From positions 1 to 7,121 of the forward strand of contig QWPU01000163.1 in assembly GCA_003671065.1 (NCBI GenBank): a stretch of 7,121 bases of DNA, written 5' to 3'. The notes beneath the pieces are model-generated. The model made no database searches. It was not told where the DNA came from and saw only the letters and a list, made by a program, of their open reading frames with translations. This DNA is from Planctomycetota bacterium (GTDB lineage Bacteria > Planctomycetota > Phycisphaerae > Phycisphaerales > SM1A02). Below are positions 1 to 6,529 of this stretch, one piece after another (position 1 is the stretch's first letter; each line of letters begins with the position of its first letter). Both the position numbers and the translations under genes were made by a program.

Positions 1-576
1 AGGATTCGCAGGAAGCGCTTTCTTGCGCGCATCGAGAAAGTAGCCTTTTTCCCGCAGTTCCTTCACGAGTTGTTGAAAGCGCAGTTCAAGTTCGCCCACG
101 CCTTGCGGCTCGAGCTTCGTCGCATAAAGCTGCGTGCGACCTTGCGCGGGATAGTGACTGATGCGGCCCGTGACGATGACGGCGTCACCTTCATGCGGCT
201 CAAAGGAAACGCGCGCGACATCACTCGTCCACATCACGCAACTCAGGATCGACTTCGCATCCTTGACCGAGAAATACCAATGACCGCGCTTGGTGAGATT
301 GGCGATTTCGCCTGCGATGCGAAAGCTTCCACGCATGCCTTCATCAAGCGTGCGACCGATGAGTTCGTTGAATGAGGTGACGGTGAACTCAATCGGCGCG
401 GCGGATGCGACCGGTGCAGATGCAGGCGCGACTTCGTGACTCGGCTCGACGGAGCCAGAAGTCGAAACGCGCTCCTCAGTCTGCGCTTCAACTTTCGGCG
501 CGGGTTTCGTATCAAACAGACTTCCCTCAAACGAGTCGCCGCGCGCAAGAGCTGGATTGAACTTGGGGCGTTTCAC
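1..576 (-). CDS. xseA: Exodeoxyribonuclease VII large subunit, N-terminal part (3' end outside window)
   Basis: Exonuclease VII large subunit; with XseB it degrades single-stranded DNA to oligonucleotides in repair. The frame is open from a GTG at 576-574 to position 1, giving 192 residues. Residues about 62-165 match the XseA N-terminal OB-fold: FTVTSFNELI (64-73), then FRIAGEIANL, GHWYFSVKDA (98-107) and GDAVIVTGRISHY. The stretch GVGELELRFQQLVKELREKG leads to FLDARKKALPANP, the usual junction with the catalytic domain, which is not in the window. Residues about 24-61 are a Pro/Ala/Glu/Ser-rich linker, so the OB-fold begins some 60 residues later than in typical XseA. I chose GTG 576 because it is followed by a plausible coding start (KRPKFNPALARG) and has a -10-like TACTAT 8 nt upstream. 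An in-frame GTG at 648-646 is possible but would lie close to the recG start. Divergent from recG. Family assignment is from motifs; the exact start is uncertain. Confidence 0.9.
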   Translation of the reverse strand, partial: MKRPKFNPALARGDSFEGSLFDTKPAPKVEAQTEERVSTSGSVEPSHEVAPASAPVASAAPIEFTVTSFNELIGRTLDEGMRGSFRIAGEIANLTKRGHWYFSVKDAKSILSCVMWTSDVARVSFEPHEGDAVIVTGRISHYPAQGRTQLYATKLEPQGVGELELRFQQLVKELREKGYFLDARKKALPANP

Positions 577-584
577 GAAGCCGT

Positions 585-590
585 ATAGTA
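585..590 (-). promoter_or_regulatory. Possible -10 element (TACTAT) for a leaderless xseA transcript
   Basis: On the minus strand TACTAT (fits TANNNT) ends 8 nt before the GTG start of xseA, with no Shine-Dalgarno between. The overlapping TATACG at 587-582 is an alternative. No good -35 was found. A start site at or just before the GTG would give a leaderless mRNA. This is inference from spacing and sequence alone. Confidence 0.3.
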
Positions 591-679
591 CGAACTCTTG
601 GCAGCACTGCCGCTCGTTGGTGCGTAAGGCCTCAACCTTCGAAGACACTTGAGACCACTGATTGGAAGATCGATTCGCA

Positions 680-2797
680 GTGACGGCAGCCGACACGACT
701 TCATTTCTGATGCAACCACTCAGCACTGCTGTAGGTCTCACCGAAGCACGCGCGAAGGCGTTTGCGGCGCTCGAGATTCACACGGTCGGTGATCTCATGC
801 AGCACTTTCCGTTTCGCGTTGAAGCGGAAATCGGCGAGAACACCATCGCCTCGCACATCCAAGCGTTGGAAGCGAAGCCTGAGTCGGAGCGCACCGCGGA
901 TATCTCAATTCGCGGCACAATTGCAGTAAGTCGTACGAGTTTCGGCGCGCGTCCGCGCATCGAAGCTTCGCTTGAAGACGGCACGGGATCAGCGCGTCTC
1001 GTCTTCTTCAACATGCCGTGGATGCGCGGAAAACTTCATCCTGGCCGTCAAGGCATTGTCGAAGGTCGAGCGAAGTGCGAGCGTGGATATCTGGAGATCG
1101 TGAATCCAAAATGGAGCGAAGTCGTGGAAGGCACGGTGATCACCGCGAGGAGCGATCGACTGCGCGCGGTGTATCCGTCGAGCGAAGCGTTGCCTTCGCG
1201 CATGATTGAGCAGACTGTGCTCAAGGTGCTTGATCGCGCGGTAGCAGCAACGCCCGAGTTACTCACGGCGCAGTACTTGAGTGAGCGGGGATTCATTGGT
1301 TTGCCCGCGGCGTATCGCGGCATGCACGCGCCGACTGATGGCGCCGCATTTCTCAGTGCGCGTGCGCGTCTTGCCTACGACGAATTGCTGATTCTCCAAC
1401 TCGCCGTTGCGATCAAACGACGCATCCGCACTGGGCAAGGCGCACCAGCGCTGCCGAGCGGCGTCGCGGTCGAGCGCGAGATTCTCAAGCGTTTTCCCTT
1501 TGAATTCACGACGGATCAGTTGGCGACCTTCCGCGAGATCGCAAAGGATATTGCTGACACGCGTCCGATGAATCGCTTGCTCCAAGGCGATGTTGGTGCG
1601 GGTAAAACCGCGGTGGCGCTGAGCGCGATGCTTATTGCGGTCACCAATCGACATCAAGCCGCGCTCATGGCGCCCACGGAATTGCTTGCGGAACAACACT
1701 TCGCGTCGATCTCGCGATTCCTCGTTGGCACAAATGTTCGCGTGGGATTGCTCACCGGAAGTTTGCCCGCTGCAGAACGAGCGCTAGTGCGCGACATGAC
1801 CCAGAACGGACAACTCGACATCGTTGTCGGCACGCACGCGCTGCTCACGGGGGATGTGCGTTTCAACGCGCTTGCGCTTGCGGTGATTGATGAGCAGCAT
1901 CGCTTTGGCGTCGCTCAACGCGCTGAGCTTCGCGGTCGCGCACCTGCTGGACAAACGCCGCACATGCTCGTGATGACCGCGACGCCGATTCCACGCACGC
2001 TGTCGCTCACGGTCTATGGCGATCTTGATGTGTCAACGATTCGTCATCGACCAAAGGATCGTGCGCCAGTGCACACGCGACTGCTCTCACCATCACGCTC
2101 GGATGAGGCGTATCGCTTCGTGAAGGAGCGCATCGACCGCGGCGAACAAGCGTTTATCGTCGTGCCTGCGGTAGAAGAAAGCGACCTTGGTCTCAAAGAT
2201 GTCGCATCGCATCTCGAAGCGCTGCGCACTGGTCCACTCGCAGGCGCGCGACTTGCCGCAATGCACGGACGCATGAAGCGCGAGGAGCGTGACGCCATCA
2301 TGGATGAGTTTCGCGCTGGCAAGATTGACGCGCTGGTTGCAACGGTTGTGATCGAAGTCGGCGTCGATGTTCCCAACGCCACGGTGATGATCATCGAGCA
2401 CGCCGATCGATTCGGTCTCGCGCAGCTCCATCAGTTGCGCGGACGCGTTGGTCGCAGCGACAAAGGCGGCGTCTGCGTGCTCATCAGCGATCCAACAACC
2501 GATGACGGCCGCGCGCGTCTTGATGCAATCAAATCAACCGACGACGGCTTCCGCATCAGCGAACTCGATCTCGCGATCCGCGGACCAGGTGAACTTTTCG
2601 GCGCGCGCCAAAGCGGTTTACCGCCATTCAAAGTCGCCGATCTCGCAAGCGATCTCCCACTGCTCGAACGCGCGCGCCGCGACGCAACCGATTGGATCGC
2701 GCGAAGTCCACTCCTCGCCCAAGACCACGAACAACTCATCCGCCGCACCGTGCTCAATACCTACGGCGAAGCACTCGGCCTTGGCGATGTTGGCTGA
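680..2797 (+). CDS. recG: ATP-dependent DNA helicase RecG
   Basis: RecG is a superfamily 2 dsDNA translocase that regresses stalled forks and migrates branched DNA; cytoplasmic. Numbering here is for the 705-residue product. The wedge OB-fold lies at about 75-144 (ISIRGTI... to ...YLEIVNPKW). Walker A is GDVGAGKT at 303-310, motif II is DEQH at 404-407, motif III is MTATPIPRT at 432-440, and motif VI is LHQLRGRVGR at 583-592. The RecG TRG-type region LAIRGPGELFGARQSG follows near 640. Length is close to the usual 690-700 residues and all helicase motifs are intact. Start: GTG 680 is preceded by GGAAG at 664-668 (11 nt gap). TTG 662 (711 residues) and ATG 710 (695 residues, MQPLSTAVGL) are in the same frame and cannot be excluded, since the conserved part only begins near LSTAVGL. 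Divergent from xseA, convergent with polX. The product is certain; the start is not. Confidence 0.96.
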   Translation: MTAADTTSFLMQPLSTAVGLTEARAKAFAALEIHTVGDLMQHFPFRVEAEIGENTIASHIQALEAKPESERTADISIRGTIAVSRTSFGARPRIEASLEDGTGSARLVFFNMPWMRGKLHPGRQGIVEGRAKCERGYLEIVNPKWSEVVEGTVITARSDRLRAVYPSSEALPSRMIEQTVLKVLDRAVAATPELLTAQYLSERGFIGLPAAYRGMHAPTDGAAFLSARARLAYDELLILQLAVAIKRRIRTGQGAPALPSGVAVEREILKRFPFEFTTDQLATFREIAKDIADTRPMNRLLQGDVGAGKTAVALSAMLIAVTNRHQAALMAPTELLAEQHFASISRFLVGTNVRVGLLTGSLPAAERALVRDMTQNGQLDIVVGTHALLTGDVRFNALALAVIDEQHRFGVAQRAELRGRAPAGQTPHMLVMTATPIPRTLSLTVYGDLDVSTIRHRPKDRAPVHTRLLSPSRSDEAYRFVKERIDRGEQAFIVVPAVEESDLGLKDVASHLEALRTGPLAGARLAAMHGRMKREERDAIMDEFRAGKIDALVATVVIEVGVDVPNATVMIIEHADRFGLAQLHQLRGRVGRSDKGGVCVLISDPTTDDGRARLDAIKSTDDGFRISELDLAIRGPGELFGARQSGLPPFKVADLASDLPLLERARRDATDWIARSPLLAQDHEQLIRRTVLNTYGEALGLGDVG

Positions 2798-2799
2798 CC

Positions 2800-2867
2800 G
2801 TGGGTGGCTTCAGACCGTGGGTGGCTTCAGACCGTGGGTGGCTTCAGCGCGTGCGTGGCTTCAGCGC
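2800..2867 (+). repeat. 17-bp tandem repeat (minisatellite), four copies, between recG and polX
   Basis: Four head-to-tail 17-bp units start at 2800, 2817, 2834 and 2851. The first two are identical (GTGGGTGGCTTCAGACC). The third ends in CGC instead of ACC. The fourth also has GTGC for GTGG. A degenerate fifth piece (TTGCGTCGCC) continues to 2877. The array begins 2 bp after the recG stop codon and fills the gap to polX. The polX stop codon (complement of 2861-2863) lies inside the fourth unit, so that end of the array is coding on the minus strand. The unit is not palindromic, and I see no intrinsic terminator (GC stem plus T-run) in the gap. Confidence 0.93.
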
Positions 2868-4606
2868 TTGCGTCGCCGCCACGCGTCGAGCGTGTGTGCG
2901 TCGAAACAATTGATGCACTGCGACGGCGCAAGCCAACCACGCTGCGCGGTCGCGACGCCGTAACGCAGTTCGTTGAAATCATCCGCACCGTGGACATCGC
3001 AATTGATTGCGATCATGCAGCCTGCTTCCATTGCGCCGCGAACATGCGTGTCACGCAGATCAAGACGCACCGAGTGCCCGTTGATTTCAAGCGCGGTGTG
3101 GTGTTCGTGCGCCGCGGCGTAGAGCTCGTTCATCGCAAGATCGAGGCCAGGACGACCATTCACGAGGCGACCAGTTGGGTGACCGATCACATGCACGAGC
3201 GGATGACGAATTGCTTTGAGGATGCGCTCGGTGGCGAGTTTTGGATCTTGCTTGAGCGCGGCGTGCGGGCTTGCGACGACCCAATCAAGTTGCGCGAGAA
3301 GTTCATCGCTGTAATCGAGCGTGCCGTCACTCAAGATGTCGACTTCACTTCCTGCCCAGATTTGCATGTGTGGAAATCGCGCGCGTGCGGCGTGAATTGC
3401 AGCGATATGCGTGAGGAGTCGCGCGTCATCAAGACCGTTCGCTTGGAACTGGCTCTTGCTGTGATCGGTAATTGCGATGGTGTGAAAGCCACGACTCTGC
3501 GCGTGGGTGATGAGTTGGTCGATGCTGAGCGCGCCGTCGCTGGCGGTGGTGTGCGAGTGAAGTTCGGCTTTGATGTCTTCGATAGTGATGATGCCTGGAT
3601 GTTTCGCTGCGAGTTCAAACGCATCGAGCTCACCACGATCTTCACGCATTGTCGGCGGCATCCACGCAAGACCAAGCGCGGCATAGATGTCATGCTCCTC
3701 GCGACTCGCAACATTGGGCGCGTCCTCAGGAATCTTGCCTTCGCTTGCGGTCTTAAACAAACCGTACTCATTCAAACGAAAGCCCTGCGAAATCGCGCGT
3801 TCGCGCAATCGCACATTGTGTTCTTTGCTGCCTGTGAAGTACTGCAACGCCGCGCCGAAGCTTTCGATTGGCACTACGCGCAAGTCAACTTGCACGCCGT
3901 GATGCGTGAGCACCGAAGTCTTCGTGTCGCCAGTCGCGAGCACCTTTGCGACTTCGCTGCGGGTGCGGAAAACTTCCATCAGACGCGGCACATCTGTCGA
4001 GCTCGCAAGAATGTCGAGGTCGCCAATCGTTTCCTTTCCGCGACGAAGACTTCCTGCAAACGACACGCGTTGCACGAACGGCAAGGCGCCGAGTTCAGTC
4101 ACTAACGCGTCGGCAAGCGGTGCCGCCTCACCAATACGAATGCGGCCGCGCGCGCTCTCGGCAAACGCGATCGACTCCTTCATGTTCTCGATGGTCTTTG
4201 GTCCCATGCGCGGAAGTTTCGCAACAACGCCAGCATCAATCGCTGCTTTGAAGGTCGCGAGATCCACGACGCCCGCTTCAGTCCACAGCGTGCGCGCAGT
4301 CTTTGGTCCAATTCCCTGCACATTGAGCACTTCTTTGAGACCAGGCGGCACTTGCGCGCGGAGTTCATTGAGCTCACTCATCGCACCTGTTGTCACGAAT
4401 TCAACGACCTTTGCAGCGGTCGACGCACCAACACCATCAATCGCTTTGAGCGCGTTGAGGTCCATGGTTGCCGCGTCAGTCGTGAGCGCTTCAATCGATC
4501 GCGCCGCGCGACGAAACGCATTCACCTTGAACGCGTTGGCGCCGAGGATCTCACTGAGCACGGCGATCTCTTCGAAATTTTCCGCAATCTGCGCATTGGT
4601 AGCCAT
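2861..4606 (-). CDS. polX: DNA polymerase/3'-5' exonuclease PolX (family X polymerase with PHP domain)
   Basis: Bacterial PolX fills small gaps in base excision repair and carries a metal-dependent PHP nuclease. The 581 residues are close to the usual 570-580. N-terminal 8-kDa-like and helix-hairpin-helix part: GVGASTAAKV near 58-67, GIGPKTARTL at 98-107, MGPKT at 134-138. Palm: GSLRRGKETIGDLDIL at 185-200 with catalytic D196 and D198, and D241 in VDLRV. Fingers: YFTGSKEHN at 256-264. PHP domain: HSH (350-352), DHS (381-383), E421 in GSEVDI, H448 in SPH, H476 in GHPTGR, and DVH (537-539). The full PHP metal-ligand set therefore looks present, so both activities are expected. Start ATG 4606-4604 has no Shine-Dalgarno, but a TATCGT lies 7 nt upstream. 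It follows waaA by 42 nt and is probably co-transcribed, possibly with its own start. Its stop lies inside the 17-bp repeat array. Confidence 0.96.
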   Translation of the reverse strand: MATNAQIAENFEEIAVLSEILGANAFKVNAFRRAARSIEALTTDAATMDLNALKAIDGVGASTAAKVVEFVTTGAMSELNELRAQVPPGLKEVLNVQGIGPKTARTLWTEAGVVDLATFKAAIDAGVVAKLPRMGPKTIENMKESIAFAESARGRIRIGEAAPLADALVTELGALPFVQRVSFAGSLRRGKETIGDLDILASSTDVPRLMEVFRTRSEVAKVLATGDTKTSVLTHHGVQVDLRVVPIESFGAALQYFTGSKEHNVRLRERAISQGFRLNEYGLFKTASEGKIPEDAPNVASREEHDIYAALGLAWMPPTMREDRGELDAFELAAKHPGIITIEDIKAELHSHTTASDGALSIDQLITHAQSRGFHTIAITDHSKSQFQANGLDDARLLTHIAAIHAARARFPHMQIWAGSEVDILSDGTLDYSDELLAQLDWVVASPHAALKQDPKLATERILKAIRHPLVHVIGHPTGRLVNGRPGLDLAMNELYAAAHEHHTALEINGHSVRLDLRDTHVRGAMEAGCMIAINCDVHGADDFNELRYGVATAQRGWLAPSQCINCFDAHTLDAWRRRKR

Positions 4607-4613
4607 GGCGCCA

Positions 4614-4619
4614 ACGATA
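4614..4619 (-). promoter_or_regulatory. Possible -10 element (TATCGT) for a leaderless polX transcript
   Basis: On the minus strand TATCGT (TANNNT) ends 7 nt before the polX ATG, inside the 42-nt waaA-polX gap. No Shine-Dalgarno precedes the ATG. A TTGACA occurs at 4666-4661, but at 41 nt it is far too distant to be the matching -35. Weak evidence taken alone. Confidence 0.28.
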
Positions 4620-4648
4620 GCACGCCGTCGTGGACGCGCCGAGCGTGA

Positions 4649-5959
4649 TCAACCAGTTGTTGTCAAGAGCGCGAGGATCACTTCAGCAGTGCGCGCGGTG
4701 GCGCCTTGCTCGCGTCGAATTGCTTCGCGCGCTTTCATCGCGATCATGGCTCGTGCGCGAGGATCAGCAAGCAGTTCAGTCAGCGTCGACGGAAGTTGCG
4801 CCGCTTCAATCTGGCGAATTCCCCCTGCTTTCACCAGTGTTTCAACAACATCGCGAAAGTCTGCGACCCGTGGACCAATGATCACCGCCTTGGCAAGACT
4901 CGCAGGTTCAATCGGATCGCTGCCGTAGAGCTTTCCGAAACTGCGGCCCATCACCACGACATCGGCGAGTGCATACGCCATGCGCAGTTCGCCGATGGTG
5001 TCGAGCAGATAGAAGCGTGTGTCGTCAGCGCCGCGTTCCTTCTTCGAGCGACGCACGCAACCAGGAAGATTCGCAGCAACGCCATCAAACCACTCGGGCT
5101 TTCTCGGCGCAATCAACAAGCGCGCGCCTGCTGGCAGCGCGTCGCGCAGCAAGACTTCTTCGCCAGGCTCGGTGCTACCCGCAACAACCAACGGCACGCC
5201 TTTCGGGATTCCAAAGTCTTCGCGCAACTGCGCGCTTCCCGCCACTTCATCAGTCATCGCAACTGAATCCCACTTCATATTGCCGCTGAGCAACACTTCC
5301 TCAGCACCGAGTTCGCCGAAGCGATCGGCAATCGCGCGGCTTTGCGCCAACACGACGGTGATGCGCGCAAACATGTTCTTCACAAACCAACGCGCGCGTC
5401 GATAGCGCCGCATAGAACGCTCGCTCAATCGACCATTCACCACGCAAATCGGAATGCCGCGCGCAGCCGCAAGCCGCGTCATGTTGGGCCAAAGTTCAAG
5501 TTCCACAAGCACGAGAAGATCCGGCATCACGCGATCAAACCACGCGCGCTGCGCAAAGGTGAAATCAAACGGGGTGCGGACGACGGTGTGCTTCTCACCG
5601 AAGAGCGAGGTTGCACGCGCAAAGCCTGTGTCGGTCATCGCGCTGATGACAACCTCGGGACGCGCGCGGTCTGCAGCAAGTCGTTCGACAAGCCCGCGAA
5701 TCGCATTCACTTCACCAACGCTCACTGCATGAATCAACACGCGCGAACGCTCAGTGCGAGGCACAATCGCGCCGTCACCAAAGCGCGCGCTCCAATCAGT
5801 CTTAATCTTTCCTGTCGCGATCATGCGCGTAAGCCAGATCGGTGAAGTGAGCAATGCTGCAGCGAAATAGCACAGATCTGTGAGCACAAACGCAGAGCGT
5901 TTCACTCGCGGTGCAGCGCGCTCGACGACGCTGCGTGGTGTGCGTTCATCGTCAGTCAC
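4649..5959 (-). CDS. waaA: 3-deoxy-D-manno-octulosonic acid (Kdo) transferase
   Basis: WaaA/KdtA transfers Kdo from CMP-Kdo to the lipid A precursor at the cytoplasmic face of the inner membrane; GT-B glycosyltransferase fold. For the 436-residue product: a hydrophobic anchor at about 23-46 (FVLTDLCYFAAALLTSPIWL), then IHAVSVGEV with the conserved acidic residue E83. Next come ELELWPN at 153-159, NGRLSERS at 175-182, GNMKWD at 226-231 and GSTEPGEE at 261-268. The C-terminal donor-site region is GRSFGKLYGSDPIEPASL (338-355). The His usual in the STHxGEE motif is Glu here. Start: GTG 5959-5957 overlaps the TGA of the upstream lipoprotein gene (GTGA), a layout typical of translational coupling. 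An in-frame ATG at 5989 would give 446 residues with a 34-bp overlap. Stop at 4651-4649. The number of Kdo residues added cannot be read from sequence. Confidence 0.94.
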   Translation of the reverse strand: MTDDERTPRSVVERAAPRVKRSAFVLTDLCYFAAALLTSPIWLTRMIATGKIKTDWSARFGDGAIVPRTERSRVLIHAVSVGEVNAIRGLVERLAADRARPEVVISAMTDTGFARATSLFGEKHTVVRTPFDFTFAQRAWFDRVMPDLLVLVELELWPNMTRLAAARGIPICVVNGRLSERSMRRYRRARWFVKNMFARITVVLAQSRAIADRFGELGAEEVLLSGNMKWDSVAMTDEVAGSAQLREDFGIPKGVPLVVAGSTEPGEEVLLRDALPAGARLLIAPRKPEWFDGVAANLPGCVRRSKKERGADDTRFYLLDTIGELRMAYALADVVVMGRSFGKLYGSDPIEPASLAKAVIIGPRVADFRDVVETLVKAGGIRQIEAAQLPSTLTELLADPRARAMIAMKAREAIRREQGATARTAEVILALLTTTG

Positions 5960-6510
5960 TTGAGATTCTTCGCCATCGCTGCAAGCCACTGTTGACTCTG
6001 AACACCTTCGGCAAGATCCGCAACGCGTCCCTTCGAATCGACATAGAGCGTCTTGGGAATCGAGTTCGAAGGATTGATCGCGCGAATGAACTCCATGAAC
6101 GCGGGCGTCGCCATCAGTTCAATTTCATTGGCGTGATTGCTCTTGAGAAAGTTGGTAACGAGTGATGCGCCCGAATCGACGCTGATGCCGACGACTGCAA
6201 TGCGCGCAGGCATAGACCCTTTGAGCGCCTGCACATTCGCACGATTCACTCGGCATGGCCCGCACCATGTTGCCCAGATCTCGATGATCATTGGGCGGCC
6301 AGCGAATGTTGAGAGCGACACATCTTTGCCAGCGAGGTCCTTCACCACCAATTGATGCACGGGGCCGAGTGAGACCGCTGCTGTCGGCGAGGGCGCGGGC
6401 GCAGGCGCAGGCGCAATCACCGGCGGCGCGGTCGGCGTGGGCTCGCTTGTTCCGCACGACGCGACGAACATCAACGCAACCAGAAATGGAGCGACACAAA
6501 CTCGGTGCAT
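5956..6510 (-). CDS. TlpA/ResA-like thioredoxin-fold lipoprotein
   Basis: Probable envelope thiol-disulfide oxidoreductase, 184 residues. A lipoprotein signal occupies residues 1-19: one Arg, the hydrophobic core VCVAPFLVALMF, and lipobox VASC with C19 as the lipidated cysteine. Residues about 21-45 are a Pro/Ala/Thr-rich tether (PTPTAPP, APAPAPAP) that would hold the domain off the membrane. The thioredoxin domain runs from about 50: DLAGKDVSLSTFAGRP, IIEIWATWCGPC with active-site C83 and C86, VVGISVD (107-112) and cis-Pro region SIPKT with P152. The Glu three residues after the second Cys, which matters in ResA (CEPCKKE), is Asn89 here. Start ATG 6510-6508 is the only one that keeps a full signal peptide. 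No Shine-Dalgarno; TATTCT lies 6 nt upstream. First gene of a likely lipoprotein-waaA-polX unit. The substrate is unknown and the specific subfamily is not resolved. Confidence 0.92.
   Translation of the reverse strand: MHRVCVAPFLVALMFVASCGTSEPTPTAPPVIAPAPAPAPSPTAAVSLGPVHQLVVKDLAGKDVSLSTFAGRPMIIEIWATWCGPCRVNRANVQALKGSMPARIAVVGISVDSGASLVTNFLKSNHANEIELMATPAFMEFIRAINPSNSIPKTLYVDSKGRVADLAEGVQSQQWLAAMAKNLK
6392..6415 (+). repeat. Hexanucleotide repeat inside the lipoprotein linker
   Basis: GGCGCG followed by three GGCGCA units (four hexamers, 24 bp) lies in the minus-strand lipoprotein gene and encodes its Ala-Pro-Ala-Pro tether. A gain or loss of a unit would stay in frame and change tether length by two residues. 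Confidence 0.85.
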
Positions 6511-6515
6511 CTCGT

Positions 6516-6521
6516 CAGAAT
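6516..6521 (+). promoter_or_regulatory. Possible -10 element (CAGAAT) for the oxoprolinase-like gene
   Basis: CAGAAT matches TATAAT at four of six positions and ends 8 nt before GTG 6530. There is no Shine-Dalgarno before that GTG. A loose GCGACA at 6491-6496 would need a 19-bp spacer. It overlaps the candidate -10 of the opposite strand, so two divergent promoters may share these bases. Low confidence. Confidence 0.2.
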
Positions 6522-6522
6522 A
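6517..6522 (-). promoter_or_regulatory. Possible -10 element (TATTCT) for the lipoprotein-waaA-polX unit
   Basis: On the minus strand TATTCT (TANNNT) ends 6 nt before the ATG of the lipoprotein gene. The bases between (GACGAG) abut the ATG and cannot serve as a properly spaced Shine-Dalgarno. A leaderless start at or next to the ATG is the simplest reading. No clear -35. Confidence 0.32.
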
Positions 6523-6529
6523 GCCGACC

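Noticed and set aside
70..375. Plus-strand open frame opposite xseA
   Set aside because: The minus strand in this stretch encodes a clear XseA OB-fold; the plus frame is a shadow.
243..548. Minus-strand open frame of 101 codons overlapping xseA
   Set aside because: It is in another minus-strand frame than XseA, is Arg/Ser-rich and has no domain; the XseA frame explains the region.
2798..2860. Tandem repeat as CRISPR array or intrinsic terminator
   Set aside because: Units are contiguous with no spacers, so it is not CRISPR. No stable stem followed by a T-run is present, so it is not a classical terminator.
2804..4105. Long plus-strand open frame (433 codons) opposite polX
   Set aside because: It is antisense to PolX, whose motifs are complete. 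Its predicted protein shows no recognisable domain and is rich in Arg/Cys/His as expected from a mirror frame of GC-rich coding sequence; it also starts inside the tandem repeat.
4607..4648. Hairpin (CACG...CGTG) in the waaA-polX gap as terminator
   Set aside because: The stem is only four base pairs with no T-run; probably chance.
4661..4666. Perfect TTGACA (minus strand) near the end of waaA as a polX -35
   Set aside because: The only nearby -10-like box, TATCGT, is 41 nt away, and no -10 occurs at 16-18 nt. It is also waaA coding sequence.
3906..4928. Plus-strand open frame (340 codons) spanning polX and waaA
   Set aside because: It crosses the boundary of two well-supported minus-strand genes and has Ser/Ala/Arg-rich composition typical of antisense frames.
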